Part shown: positions 36,143-45,696 of the stretch, piece after piece
Numbering within the stretch: the first letter of the stretch is position 1
Layout of the letters: every line of letters starts with the position of its first letter
Origin: Chryseobacterium defluvii
GTDB lineage: Bacteria > Bacteroidota > Bacteroidia > Flavobacteriales > Weeksellaceae
Direction: 5' to 3'
Assembly: GCF_003634775.1 (NCBI RefSeq)
Contig: NZ_RBXB01000001.1
Coordinates: 992,001 to 1,056,000 of the forward strand
Length of the DNA stretch: 64,000 bases
Position numbers and translations under genes: made by a program
The notes under the pieces: model-generated
Database searches by the model: none
What the model was told of the DNA's origin: nothing
What the model saw: the letters and a program-made list of their open reading frames with translations, nothing else

Positions 36143-37343
36143 ACTTGATCTGACAGTTGGGTGTTCTTAAAAATTGTCAGGTTGCCTATTCGAATATAGT
36201 GATGTTTCTTCAAAATCTAAAGATGTGACTTGTTGCTTATTCTCCTGTATTGGATAAGTAACAAGTTGATCTTCTTTTAGTGTCTCCAGCATCTTTTGTT
36301 TTGCCAAATGAATTGTATCGTCGAAGGTCTGCATAGGTGTCTTCCCAAAGCAATACTTTCCAGTGTGGGTACGATCCTGATTATAGTATGCCATCCAACG
36401 ATCTAGATCATTCTGGAGCTCCTGAATGCTACGATATACCTTCTTTCTGAATGCAACTGCATAAAACTCATCTTGAATAGTACGATGGAAACGTTCACAA
36501 ATACCATTTGTTTGGGGGCTTTTTGCTTTGGTTTTCGTGTGATCTATATCTTCGATTGCTAAATAGAGCTGATACTCATGCTGATCTCTTACACCACAGT
36601 ATTCTGTTCCGCGGTCCTTAACAATCTTATGTCATGTTGCTCGAAAAATGGTACCACTTGGTCGTTTAATATATCTGCGGCAACTAATGCATTCTTGCGA
36701 TCATACAGTTTTGTAAAAGCGACTTATCTATGAAAGTTTGCTGATATATATGCCCGACTCCTTTAATATTTCCAACATAATAAGTGTCCTGAGCTCCTAA
36801 ATATCCAGGATGATACGTTTCTATTTCGCCGTGTGCCTTTTTTTCTTCTTTAGCTTTCTCCAGTGCTATAAGCTGGGCTTCCGTCAAAACAATACCTTCC
36901 TGTGCCGATTTTGCTTCTAAAGCCTTTAATCGAAGCTTAAAAGTTTGCAAATCATGACGCATCCATATGCTCCGAACTCCTCCAGGTGATATCAATATCC
37001 CTTGCTTTTTTAACTCATTAGATACCCGTAATTGGCCTAAAGCAGGTTGGTCTATGGCTAAATCCACAACAGCTTTTTCAATATGTTCTTCTACTCGGTT
37101 CTTTAACACTGGCTTTCTTCTAGAAAGTTCCTGAAGTGCAAGTTCGCCTCCTTGATCATACAATTCTTTGAATCTATAAAAGCTGTCTCTGGAATAGCCC
37201 ATTACTTTACAGGCTCTTGATACATTTCCTAAATGCTGGGCAAGTTCTAAAACACCCAGTTTGTTCTTGATGATTTTTTCTTGTGTTGTCATAACTCTAA
37301 TCTATTTTACAGTTGTTAATTTATCGCAACTGTCAGATTAAGT
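36143..37343 (-). mobile_element. Degenerate IS481-family insertion sequence
   Basis: Terminal inverted repeats ACTTGATCTGACAGTTG (36143-36159) and its partner at 37327-37343 (ACTTAATCTGACAGTTG in reverse) match in 16 of 17 bases and bound a 1.2-kb element holding one broken transposase gene. No convincing target-site duplication flanks it. Confidence 0.82.
36167..37292 (-). pseudogene. IS481-type DDE transposase, two frameshifts
   Basis: The N-terminal 190 residues (37292 down to 36720) include the HTH region SRACKVMGYSRDSFYRFKE and reach QQTFIDKS. A short deletion at about 36722 shifts the frame; the correct continuation VAFTKLYDRKNALVAAD is in another frame. A second deletion near 36615 shifts again before DRGTEYCG, after which CERFHRTIQDEFY and WMAYYNQDRTHTGKYCFGKTP run to a stop at 36167 (long motifs quoted in part). 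DDE residues are readable but no full protein can be made. Confidence 0.85.
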
Positions 37344-37353
37344 CTTGACTACT

Positions 37354-38226
37354 TCAATTTATTTGAAACATTTTTTGAAATTGGGATGGAGTCAGGCCTG
37401 TTTTTAATTTGAAAAATTTTGTAAAATTAGAAATCTCCTTGAATCCCAATGAGAACGCAATTTCACTAATCGTATTTTCTCTGAATACTAAATTTCTTTT
37501 AATTTCCATAACTAAACTATCTGTGACAAATTTTTTTGGAGTAATTTTTTCATTTTTATTAAACGCTTGTTCTAAGGTTCGCAGACTCACATGCAATTGA
37601 TCCGTATAAAATTGTAAAGGAAGTTGATAGTTTATATTTTTATTCACTAAAGATTTGAATTTTGAAACTAATACTTTATCAGGGGTTGTAATCAGCATCT
37701 TGTTTTGCGGCTGATATAACTCTTCTGCTATAAGAAGTATATTGAAAAGATAATTATTAAGAATAGATGTTTGTATCTCATTATGTGGCCGATTCAATCC
37801 TTCATTGATAAAGTTAAAAATAGACAGTAATTCGTTTAATTTATTTCCAACATTAAAATATGAAAGTTGTAAGGGATCATTAAAAAGATTGGTCTGTCCC
37901 AGAAATTGAGTCTGTACCTTATTTCTACAAAAGAATTCTTCAGTAAAAATAAGCACTTTACCATTATATTCGATGGGATGGTAGAACTGTGCAATTTGGT
38001 TGGGAGAAATAAATAAGATATTATTTTCTTCTATATCAAAAGTGGTAAAATCCACAGAATGTTTGCCTTTTCCTTTATAGAATAGATGTATGGCAAAGAA
38101 GCTTACTTTGTGCGGCTGTAGAAGTTCATTAGGCCTTAATTCTACCAGGTCCTTTATTTCCTTCGTATTAATAAACTGTTGATTATGATCTGAAAACAAA
38201 AACGGTTCGGTTATTAGTTTATTCAT
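37354..38226 (-). CDS. AraC-family regulator with cupin-type N-terminus
   Basis: A 290-residue regulator. The N-terminal half has a cupin-like strand pattern (FFAIHLFYKGKGKHSVDF, IEENNILFISPNQIAQFYHP). The C-terminal 95 residues are an AraC HTH pair: LRTLEQAFNKNEKITPKKF and ISEIAFSLGFKEISNFTKFFK...GLTPSQFQ. Proteins like it often control nearby efflux or catabolic genes, but here only mobile debris is adjacent. Its 3' end is close to the IS481 repeat (10 bases), so the insertion may have separated it from its former target. Confidence 0.88.
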   Translation of the reverse strand: MNKLITEPFLFSDHNQQFINTKEIKDLVELRPNELLQPHKVSFFAIHLFYKGKGKHSVDFTTFDIEENNILFISPNQIAQFYHPIEYNGKVLIFTEEFFCRNKVQTQFLGQTNLFNDPLQLSYFNVGNKLNELLSIFNFINEGLNRPHNEIQTSILNNYLFNILLIAEELYQPQNKMLITTPDKVLVSKFKSLVNKNINYQLPLQFYTDQLHVSLRTLEQAFNKNEKITPKKFVTDSLVMEIKRNLVFRENTISEIAFSLGFKEISNFTKFFKLKTGLTPSQFQKMFQIN

Positions 38227-38751
38227 ACTTCTATATGATTATATGTAATACAAAAAACATTTCTTCTGGAATTTCAACATTTGATTTAGCTCTTTAACGA
38301 AAGACTTTTTCTTTAGTTTCACAAATAGAAATCCCTACTTGAGCTTTAATTGATAAGTTTTCAATTATATGACTATATAGTTATCTCCCATAAATAAAAT
38401 GTAACTAAATTTAAGCTTATTTTATCAAAATAAATTAATATAGATAATTTTAACTATTAAAAAATTAATTTCATAAAGCTTCATAATAAAGAGACTTTTC
38501 AGTTTACTATAATCATTTGATTCCAGTAATGCTTCATCAAGGACTAGAGAATCGTCGTTTGTGGAAAACTTTATATTCAATGACCTGCACCTTTTCCCTT
38601 GAAGCATTCAGAACAGCAAAGTTCTCCTGAGTTATGTTAGAGATACTAACTATAAAAAGCCACCCTAAAGGTAGCTTTATGTTATTTATTAAAGGCAATA
38701 TAAAACCTAAAACAATCTAAAGTAGTACCATTAGGCATTACTTTTTTATAG
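38227..38751. other. 525-base gap without a convincing gene
   Basis: AT-rich. A 60-codon minus-strand frame (38425-38607) exists but shows no domain or start context. The only clear element is the terminator at 38654-38678. Confidence 0.5.
38654..38678 (-). terminator. Intrinsic terminator of the RCC1/HTH operon
   Basis: On the minus strand AAAGCTACC pairs with GGTGGCTTT (one G-T pair) around a five-base loop, followed by T-rich sequence. It lies 74 bases after the stop of the last HTH gene. Confidence 0.6.
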
Positions 38752-39111
38752 TTACTTTGCGTTTTTTATTAAATTATCCAACTTTTTCCACCTAGTAACT
38801 GTATTCCTACTTAATTTAAAATGTCTTGCCAATTGAATATTATTAAGATTGTTTCTTTGTTGATACTCTAAAATATATTGGATTACGTGTTTACTATAAG
38901 AACGAAATTTTTGATTATGATCAGTTTTTAGCCGGTTGTTTGCTCCGAATATTCTTTCATTGATAAAAATAACATCTAACTCAGAAAAGTGTTTTTTTTT
39001 CAATATAAATTCAAATTCCTTTAGTCTTTCTGGGTATTTTTTTTCGAGAATGTGAATGAAAATCTTTTTATAATCAGGTATATTCTTCAAAGTTGTCTTA
39101 TTGGTTATCAT
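38752..39111 (-). CDS. Small helix-turn-helix protein
   Basis: A 119-residue basic protein. The C-terminal 40 residues form a clear HTH: NNLNNIQLARHFKLSRNTVTRWKK. The N-terminal part (KIFIHILEKKYPERLKEFE) is not recognised. The gene overlaps the next upstream HTH gene by 14 bases, and the two end a four-gene operon beginning with a large exported protein. Such HTH proteins are often called transposase-like because of the helix-turn-helix, but there is no catalytic domain, so a DNA-binding regulator is more likely. Confidence 0.65.
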   Translation of the reverse strand: MITNKTTLKNIPDYKKIFIHILEKKYPERLKEFEFILKKKHFSELDVIFINERIFGANNRLKTDHNQKFRSYSKHVIQYILEYQQRNNLNNIQLARHFKLSRNTVTRWKKLDNLIKNAK

Positions 39112-39532
39112 GTATGTTATATTTTTTTATCCATTTGTATAAGGTAGTCTTAGGAATTTTATATTCATTTATTATTTCCACTATAGTTTTTTCATCATTC
39201 CTTATTAGCTCAAGTAGAAATTCTATAATTTCAATAGTGTAAATATTTTTTTTAAATTTTGGCATTTCTGAAATTGCACCATGCTTATTGTTTAGTTTCA
39301 ATTTAGCAGGTGGAGCATACAATATGAGATGTTGCGAATAGAGCCTGAAAAAGTCATATTCTAACAATTTGCTCCATCTCAATAACATGTTTGAATCAAG
39401 CGATTTTTGAAGAAACATGCTATTGATTTCTTCTTCCGTAGCATTTAAAAAATTGGAAGCTCTGCTGATAGATATATTTACTTCTTTCCACCTTTTTAAT
39501 ATGAACTCTCCAATATGGATATCTTTATACAT
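39098..39532 (-). CDS. Small helix-turn-helix protein
   Basis: A 144-residue protein with two HTH-like regions: an N-terminal one near ISISRASNFLNATEEEINSM and a C-terminal one, TIVEIINEYKIPKTTLYKWI, which looks like the HTH of IS3-type OrfA. A middle block LLRWSKLLEYDFFRLYSQHLILYAPP (ends LLRWS and LYAPP) is conserved-looking but not assigned. It starts 10 bases after the 39542-40081 gene, so it belongs to the same transcript as two exported proteins. Confidence 0.65.
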   Translation of the reverse strand: MYKDIHIGEFILKRWKEVNISISRASNFLNATEEEINSMFLQKSLDSNMLLRWSKLLEYDFFRLYSQHLILYAPPAKLKLNNKHGAISEMPKFKKNIYTIEIIEFLLELIRNDEKTIVEIINEYKIPKTTLYKWIKKYNIHDNQ

Positions 39533-39541
39533 TTTAACGCT

Positions 39542-40081
39542 TTAATCGGTATATGTCCAAAAAGCCCAAACGTTTCCGTTAAATACGGCTAACTGTTTCT
39601 TAGTAGTGTCATAAACAATCATACCCGGTGAAGGATTGATAATATTAAGATGCGGTGAAGCTACCTTGGGTAAGACCATTGCTTTATTGGAAGATTCCAA
39701 TACCAAGATGCCAGGGGCAGAAGAAGCATTTGCTCCAATAATGGTTTTTGCTGTAACGTTATCGTTCAGTGAATTTTGCAGAGATGTATCTACAATACCT
39801 GTGTTGTCGATACTCAGGTCTGTCCAAATACTTGAGCTTCCTCCTTTCAGAAATTTCACTTTTTTATCGGAAGTATCAAAAACAATTGTTCCCGGAACAG
39901 CCCCGGCGGTGTTAGAAATCCCCATTATCCACGGTAAAAGTAGGCCTTTTGGCTGTGAGCCGAATTCTAAAAGCACTGATGTACTTGATAATTGCTGATT
40001 AGTGTCTTTATTTATAATCACCTGTGAATTGCAAAAAGCAAAACCCAATAAAGTGATAGAAGTCAAAATATATTTTTTCAT
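39542..40081 (-). CDS. Exported surface protein with YDTT repeat module
   Basis: A 179-residue protein with a signal peptide (about 1-19). The mature part has a pattern seen in bacteroidotan surface and tail-fibre-like proteins: LEFGSQPKGLLLPW near the start, then GTIVFDTSDKKVKFL and GMIVYDTTKKQLAVFNGNVW. The last resembles the C-terminal module of the 1120-residue protein encoded 18 bases upstream (GMMIYDTTLNCLRIY), so the two probably share a function or assemble together. Function unknown. Confidence 0.7.
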   Translation of the reverse strand: MKKYILTSITLLGFAFCNSQVIINKDTNQQLSSTSVLLEFGSQPKGLLLPWIMGISNTAGAVPGTIVFDTSDKKVKFLKGGSSSIWTDLSIDNTGIVDTSLQNSLNDNVTAKTIIGANASSAPGILVLESSNKAMVLPKVASPHLNIINPSPGMIVYDTTKKQLAVFNGNVWAFWTYTD

Positions 40082-40099
40082 TTAATGGGTGTTTATTGA

Positions 40100-43000
40100 T
40101 TAGTTGTCTGGGCAAGTTTGTTTGTCAAAACATTTCCACCCTGTATTTGTGGGTGTTACAGTATCTACCACATAAATTCTTAAGCAATTAAGTGTGGTGT
40201 CATAAATCATCATTCCCTCCACCGGATTTGTAATTGCAGTTACAGGGTCAGCAACCCTTGTTGGTACAAATCCTTTTGTTTTGGCTTCCAGTGCAATATG
40301 AGCTCCTTTTCTTACCATCGGCCAATTGCTATTATCAGAGCCAGCTCTTCCTAAAGCAGTAATTCCAAAATTGGTGTTCAAAGTAGTTCCGCTGGTGGAA
40401 GTATTGGCAGGTTTGTAGCAGTAACACGTTTCGCTTCCCGGCTCTCCTGATGCGTAGTTAGATACAATCACAGGGTTTGATGCAGGAGGATTTGGACAGC
40501 TTCCTTCGTAGAAAGCGTAATATGTACCTGGCCCTACAGCCAAAGGATTTGTAACTTGTGTACCTGAATCTCTAGTTGATGTGGTATACCAAGCTAGCGT
40601 TTCGCCGGTAGGAACGGTTCCTAAATGTGCATTATTAAGGTTTGCTGTTGATCCTGAACAAATTTTTAAATTTTGTACCGGAGGTGTTGTGTTTGCACCA
40701 CATAAATTAATCGGAGGTGTATTTACAAAATTATAGGTAGATTCATATGCATCCACTGATGTGCCGTCTCCCATACTTCCTTGATAACGATGTCCCACAT
40801 ATCCATATCTTGAGGTACATTTTTTTATAAGCATACTTGTGTGCCCCCCGGTTTCTACTCCAAGAAATATGTCGTTAGCATTTAAACCACCAGGCATATA
40901 AATAGGATTATATCCGGTATCTACCGTACCCGCGCCAAGCATATTATCAGCGTTATAGCCCCATGCATAGAGCTTGGAAGTAGTAGTCAAGGCATTTACA
41001 GCTGCATAAGAGTTATCGTGCTCCTGAGGGCTGAACCAAACAATGGCATCCATATTTTCAGTGGCAGATTTCTTCACTCTTACCCAACTTGTTCTTTCTG
41101 TAGTTGTAAAGTCTCCTAATTGGTTCCTTCCATTTTTCCCCAAGCTATATAATTCTCCTGCTTTTGATAAAACATAATAACTTACACCGGCAGTTCCGGT
41201 CCCAATTTCCTGTGTCTGAATAGACATCCCAATTTGTTTTGGAGTAATTCCTGTTGGAAGTATCATTTCAGTCGCATAAGTTCTATTTGCAGATGTAGTT
41301 CCGTCTCCCAAATAAGTTCCGGTTCCCCAAGTATATATTTTCCCTGCAGCAGTAAGAGCCACCATAGCATTTGCGGTACCTCTCATAGCAACGACATCCG
41401 GCAGAAAATCGGTAGTTCCTGCTCCGGTCTTTACACGGTGCCATACAATATTGTTGGCACTGCTTACTGATGCACCATCACCATATTTAGCACCTCCAAA
41501 TGAAAGTATCCAAGCCTGACCATCGCAGGTTACCAATCCTAATGTTTGATAGGAACCAAAAAGCATTTTTACATCCGAAGGAGATACCCCTGACGGAAGA
41601 CCATCCGCTTTTGTGCCTGTAACACCAAAAGTTCCGATGCTTACTGCTCCAAAAGCTTGGGTATTTTTAATAGTAGACGAAAGTAGTACATTTGTTGCTC
41701 CCCAAGCATACAAGCCTGATGTGGTCAATACTGCGAATTGAGCTGTGTTTCCTGTATTCGAGGCCAAAGCAATTTTTAATGGAGTTCCTGTATAGTTATA
41801 CCCATTTGCAGGTATAACTTCTCGAGGGGACAGCACTGCTGTACCATCTGGTGCTGCTGCAAACTCACCCCATACCTTCACCTTACCATCAGCTTCTTTA
41901 ATAATAGTAGAATGATATGCTGAGATAATATTATCATATTCCAACGTGTTGGGATCACCAGCATTTATAAAAGTATTGCCATTGCATCCATTCACACAAT
42001 AATTGGCATTACTGTTCTGTATGGTAACTGGATAAGAAAACGAATTAATACGACCGCAAGGATCGGTAGCTTTTATGGTAATAAGTCCTTTTTTTGTAGC
42101 AACACCTGTAGGTAGATGTTCCGCTGTATATACAGTTGCAGAAGTATTGAAACTTGAGAACGAGCCACTAAGCCCATTTTGTGTCCATTGATAGGTTACA
42201 GCAGTATTTCCATATCCGGTAGCGGTAACATTCAATGATAAAGTTTGCCCTTCAGTTATTACAATATCATTAGCTTGTGAAATTACTTCCGTAAATTGTG
42301 GTAATTTGTTGGATGAAGCATCAAAAACAAAATTTAAAAATGCCCGGATAGCAGCTACATTACTACTTCCTGTTCCATCCCAACTGTGTCCAGCTTCATA
42401 CATGATAACTCCGTTAGAAGAATCTCCATATGCATATCCATACAAAAGTTCGTAAGCAGTTGGAGATACGGAAGCATCAGAAACTGCAATTTTAGTTCCG
42501 GAACGCCATGTTTGACCGTTTGCGGGAGTATAACCAGGCCCAGACCCTCCATCAAGAACTGTGGCTACCGTTCCCATAAACTGCATGGGCGAATCATTAG
42601 GATAAGATAGCTGCCAATTGCTAACCGTGCCACTAGGAGATCTTAAAGCCAAAGATGGAGTTGTTCCGGAAGCTGTTGTAAGAAAATTGGTTCTCTGTGT
42701 GACATCAGCAGGATTATACATATTTTCTATACCATCATTACTTGCTGGTGCATGACAGCCTGACCAAAGCCAACCACTGTTTCCGTTTGGGTTTGAAGTA
42801 CTTTTTGCCCGTACCCATTCATAAAGCCTTCCATGTGTGGACCACTTTGGATCTGCATGTGGTAAAACAAATAAGTCGTGACAAGGAGTCAATACACTCG
42901 GCAATGCTGTTTGTCTCGCCGTTAGAGGTATTTTTGCTCGTGTAAGGTAATCATCTGTTATATCTCCATTATCTGTATCGAAAGTCCATTTGGTAAATGA

Positions 43001-43462
43001 CGTAAGCATTTTATATATTGGCACATTGACATTGGTTAAAGCTGTATATTTTATTACCTCAGTGTCATAATTAGCTGCATTTAATGCCGCCTGTACATTC
43101 GGGAGTGAAACATATTGCTTTTCTATAATAAAAGTCCCACCTCGAAAATTATTTCCATCTACCGTAAAATCAATTCCGTCTTTCGGTTTTGTAGGACTGA
43201 TTGACCAAATTACAGGTATATTCTGGTTCACCACCAGGTCATAGACCAATCCGTATGGATTAAGACCATTTTCTACTGTTTGTGGGGTAGCCCCCATATT
43301 GATGATAACGGAACCTGCTGGAATTTGACGTGTTGCGGTAGAAGCACTTAGTTGCCCAGAAATGGTAATTGATCCACTTAAAATGCAAACAAAAATAAAT
43401 ATTGTTTTTTTTGAGAGTATATGTAAATACTTATTTAATTCGAGAATAATGTTTTGGTTCAT
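40100..43462 (-). CDS. Large exported protein: GATase-like domain, RCC1 repeats, Ig-like domains
   Basis: The frame opens at 43603, but the residues before the ATG at 43462 do not look like protein, while that ATG is followed by a signal peptide ending near ITISGQ; this gives 1120 residues. From N to C: a class-I amidotransferase-like region (about 60-390, with LFVLPHADPKW and IMYEAGHSW), an Ig-like segment (about 400-490), RCC1-type propeller repeats (about 505-920, with AWGATN, YTWGTGTYLGDGTT, SLGKNGRNQLGD, AWGYNADNMLG), a second Ig-like segment (about 925-1020) and a YDTT module at the end. It is first in an operon with another exported protein and two HTH proteins. No T9SS sorting domain is apparent. 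Function unknown; adhesion or carbohydrate binding is a guess. Confidence 0.75.
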   Translation of the reverse strand: MNQNIILELNKYLHILSKKTIFIFVCILSGSITISGQLSASTATRQIPAGSVIINMGATPQTVENGLNPYGLVYDLVVNQNIPVIWSISPTKPKDGIDFTVDGNNFRGGTFIIEKQYVSLPNVQAALNAANYDTEVIKYTALTNVNVPIYKMLTSFTKWTFDTDNGDITDDYLTRAKIPLTARQTALPSVLTPCHDLFVLPHADPKWSTHGRLYEWVRAKSTSNPNGNSGWLWSGCHAPASNDGIENMYNPADVTQRTNFLTTASGTTPSLALRSPSGTVSNWQLSYPNDSPMQFMGTVATVLDGGSGPGYTPANGQTWRSGTKIAVSDASVSPTAYELLYGYAYGDSSNGVIMYEAGHSWDGTGSSNVAAIRAFLNFVFDASSNKLPQFTEVISQANDIVITEGQTLSLNVTATGYGNTAVTYQWTQNGLSGSFSSFNTSATVYTAEHLPTGVATKKGLITIKATDPCGRINSFSYPVTIQNSNANYCVNGCNGNTFINAGDPNTLEYDNIISAYHSTIIKEADGKVKVWGEFAAAPDGTAVLSPREVIPANGYNYTGTPLKIALASNTGNTAQFAVLTTSGLYAWGATNVLLSSTIKNTQAFGAVSIGTFGVTGTKADGLPSGVSPSDVKMLFGSYQTLGLVTCDGQAWILSFGGAKYGDGASVSSANNIVWHRVKTGAGTTDFLPDVVAMRGTANAMVALTAAGKIYTWGTGTYLGDGTTSANRTYATEMILPTGITPKQIGMSIQTQEIGTGTAGVSYYVLSKAGELYSLGKNGRNQLGDFTTTERTSWVRVKKSATENMDAIVWFSPQEHDNSYAAVNALTTTSKLYAWGYNADNMLGAGTVDTGYNPIYMPGGLNANDIFLGVETGGHTSMLIKKCTSRYGYVGHRYQGSMGDGTSVDAYESTYNFVNTPPINLCGANTTPPVQNLKICSGSTANLNNAHLGTVPTGETLAWYTTSTRDSGTQVTNPLAVGPGTYYAFYEGSCPNPPASNPVIVSNYASGEPGSETCYCYKPANTSTSGTTLNTNFGITALGRAGSDNSNWPMVRKGAHIALEAKTKGFVPTRVADPVTAITNPVEGMMIYDTTLNCLRIYVVDTVTPTNTGWKCFDKQTCPDN

Positions 43463-43836
43463 TCTTGTGCGTTTTTTAATAAATACATGATTAATACAAA
43501 AGATTACTGAAAACTTGTAAAGTGTCCAGTTAATCTTTATTTTATTGAAAAAATTTCCGATTTCGAATAAAAGCACGGGAGTTTTAATGAATCTAAAACA
43601 CATGCTATAGTTTGAAAATTATAGTGAAATTTTTCATCGAAATTTTGATTAGTGTTTTTTTATAATTGATGCAACAAATGTCTAGATATTTATCAAATAA
43701 TACTTTACAGTTGTTAAATTAATTTATAAATACATTGTTGATTTTTTACTTAGATATTTGATTTTCAGTGAATTAATTTTTATATTTTTAAAAATTTGAT
43801 TTTAATGTTTTATAATTTGATAGTATTTATCAAAAA
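43463..43836. other. 374-base divergent promoter region with repeats
   Basis: Very AT-rich and gene-free. The 11-mer TATTTATCAAA occurs at 43687-43697 and 43824-43834; the second copy completes a dyad TTTGATA-N5-TATCAAA (43816-43834) that ends two bases before the ATG of the AraC gene. These are candidate binding sites for that regulator. Confidence 0.45.
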
Positions 43837-44859
43837 ATGATTTGTGAACAAATTAGAATTTCACTTACTATGTTGTGGAATATCTTAATTTCGAAAAAAA
43901 AGACAAAGATGCCTAATAAGACACAATATGCTTATGTCAATTGCTTAATGATTTACACACTTTTATTTTATATCACATTCATAGTTACTGTTTTTTTATT
44001 CGGATTTTCTCAAGTGGGATATTTTTTTAGTGTTATGCTGTTAATTGAAGCGATAATATTTTTCCTAATTGTGAACACTAATTATGACTATTACAAATTA
44101 GTGATTCGAGGCGCTGTAATTAAAAGTGCGATGATTGTATGTTATATTTTTATAATTTGGAAATTTGATCCATATTTTGCGTTTCAATTAATCTTAGTTC
44201 CTTTAGTTACTGCTAATCTTGTTCCTTTAAAAAAAAATTTAATCATTACAATCTTAACTCTCTCTACAACTATAATTATTTCATTGATCAATGAGATAAT
44301 GGCTATTGACCTGTTTAAATATACTATTAGCAGTAATCATCAAAATATATTCTTCATTGAAACCGTTTTTTTTATTAGTTGTTTTGTATATATTAATATA
44401 TATTTTACAAATAAATTTCATGAGAAAATTTTGGTGAAAAAATTATCTGAGATCCAACTTGAAAATAATTTAGATTTGTCATTAGATGTTAACCAAAATA
44501 TTTCAGATAAAGAATTTGAGCTCTTTGCGAAAATCGTCAGCTTTGTAGAGAAAAAAAAAGTATGGCAAGATCCAGATTTTACTCTTACTAAACTTTCAAA
44601 AAGTATTGAGTCCAATAGTTTTTATGTTTCCAGAACAATTAATAAAATATCAAACAAAAGTTTTAATCAGTTTATCAACGAATACAGAATTAAACAAGTA
44701 ATACAAGCACTTAAAGATGAACAACATAAGCGATTTACAATAAAAACCTTATATATAGACGCAGGATTTAAAAACCAGGCTACTTTCAACAGGGTATTTA
44801 GAAATGAAGTAGGGATGTCACCAAAAGAGTTTATACTAAATAATTCAAAGTCCGATTAA
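43837..44859 (+). CDS. Membrane-anchored AraC-type regulator
   Basis: 340 residues as drawn; the ATG at 43909 (MPNKTQYAY) would fit the homologue better and skips 24 atypical residues. Hydrophobic segments fill residues about 30-200. The C-terminal domain has both AraC HTH units (LTKLSKSIESNSFYVSRTINKI and LYIDAGFKNQATFNRVFRNEVGMSPKEF, quoted in part). It is a paralogue of the 34886-35857 protein. It is divergent from the RCC1 operon and may control it. Confidence 0.85.
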   Translation: MICEQIRISLTMLWNILISKKKTKMPNKTQYAYVNCLMIYTLLFYITFIVTVFLFGFSQVGYFFSVMLLIEAIIFFLIVNTNYDYYKLVIRGAVIKSAMIVCYIFIIWKFDPYFAFQLILVPLVTANLVPLKKNLIITILTLSTTIIISLINEIMAIDLFKYTISSNHQNIFFIETVFFISCFVYINIYFTNKFHEKILVKKLSEIQLENNLDLSLDVNQNISDKEFELFAKIVSFVEKKKVWQDPDFTLTKLSKSIESNSFYVSRTINKISNKSFNQFINEYRIKQVIQALKDEQHKRFTIKTLYIDAGFKNQATFNRVFRNEVGMSPKEFILNNSKSD

Positions 44860-44999
44860 GCGCAAACTCCTTTTTTATTCCAATATGATTACTTAATTTT
44901 TAAACATTTAAAATAAACTTTTGAGCTTGTATTTAGTTCCAATGGATTATCATAGATATTATACTTTCTTAAAGGGTTAATTAAATCTTTACCATCATT

Positions 45000-45227
45000 T
45001 TATAAAAAGTAAAGATCTTCAATCACAATCGACCAGTACTTTTTAGTTACTTCACGTTGACTTTCACTTTTTAAATGATCAACGTGAATCGAAATTGTGG
45101 TCTTATCCTTATTTTTAGAAGGAATAAATCTGATCTGTAAATGGGCACTTTCTTCAAAATCTTTGTGTTTCCAGGAAATCAGAATAGTAAAACAACATTT
45201 AATTTTAGATGTTAATATTTAAGTATT
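45000..45227 (-). pseudogene. SRPBCC (AHSA1-like) domain remnant
   Basis: The minus strand keeps about 75 codons reading ILISWKHKDFEESAHLQIRF ... VTKKYWSIVIEDLYFL to a stop at 45000. WK..DF..SAHLQIRF and the final helix match the C-terminal half of START-like SRPBCC proteins related to AHSA1. There is a stop upstream and no start codon, so it is a fragment. The rest of the 393-base gap (44860-45252) holds no gene. Confidence 0.5.
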
Positions 45228-45252
45228 TTGTATAATAAACAATAAAACGATA

Positions 45253-45696
45253 ATGTATAAACAAGAGGAATTTCAGAAATGGATAATACTAATCGAAGAT
45301 AAGATGAATACTTTTACTGAAGAGTTTGCCAAAAGTTATTGTCTGGGACTTGACTATAGCATTCGCTCTTTAGATGAATTAGAAAATTGGATTATCAGTA
45401 CATATCTGACCATTAAAGATCTGAGGGATGATCCCAAAATGCTCGACTTACTGACCATCTATATCGGAGAAACATTTAGAAAATATATCGGTGGGAAATG
45501 GGTAATGGATACAGAAGATCAGCAAAATGCCTACTACATGATGCCGACCCTTACAAGTCCCGATTATACAGGTGAAGTTTATAAATCCCCACGAACATTT
45601 GCAACAGCTTCAATTCCGAGAAAAAAAGGAAATTATATCAGCACTATACTTAAGAACTGTATGTTAGATATGTCAATTCCTATCGAGGAACAATAA
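45253..45696 (+). CDS. Hypothetical protein
   Basis: A 147-residue soluble protein without signal peptide, starting at an ATG preceded by A-rich sequence. It has a central segment LTIYIGETFRKYIGGKW, similar in style to DUF3806-type proteins (IGE.FR...GGKW), and a Pro-rich tail. I do not recognise it with certainty. It stands alone, convergent with a DUF1896-like gene; small proteins of this kind in accessory regions include immunity proteins, which is only a guess. Confidence 0.6.
   Translation: MYKQEEFQKWIILIEDKMNTFTEEFAKSYCLGLDYSIRSLDELENWIISTYLTIKDLRDDPKMLDLLTIYIGETFRKYIGGKWVMDTEDQQNAYYMMPTLTSPDYTGEVYKSPRTFATASIPRKKGNYISTILKNCMLDMSIPIEEQ

Noticed and set aside
38425..38607. 60-codon minus-strand frame
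   Set aside because: Very AT-rich, no homology impression, no start signal.
43463..43603. Upstream start of the RCC1 protein
   Set aside because: The 47 extra residues are Lys/Phe/Ile-rich as expected of translated intergenic DNA, and a signal peptide starts right after the ATG at 43462.
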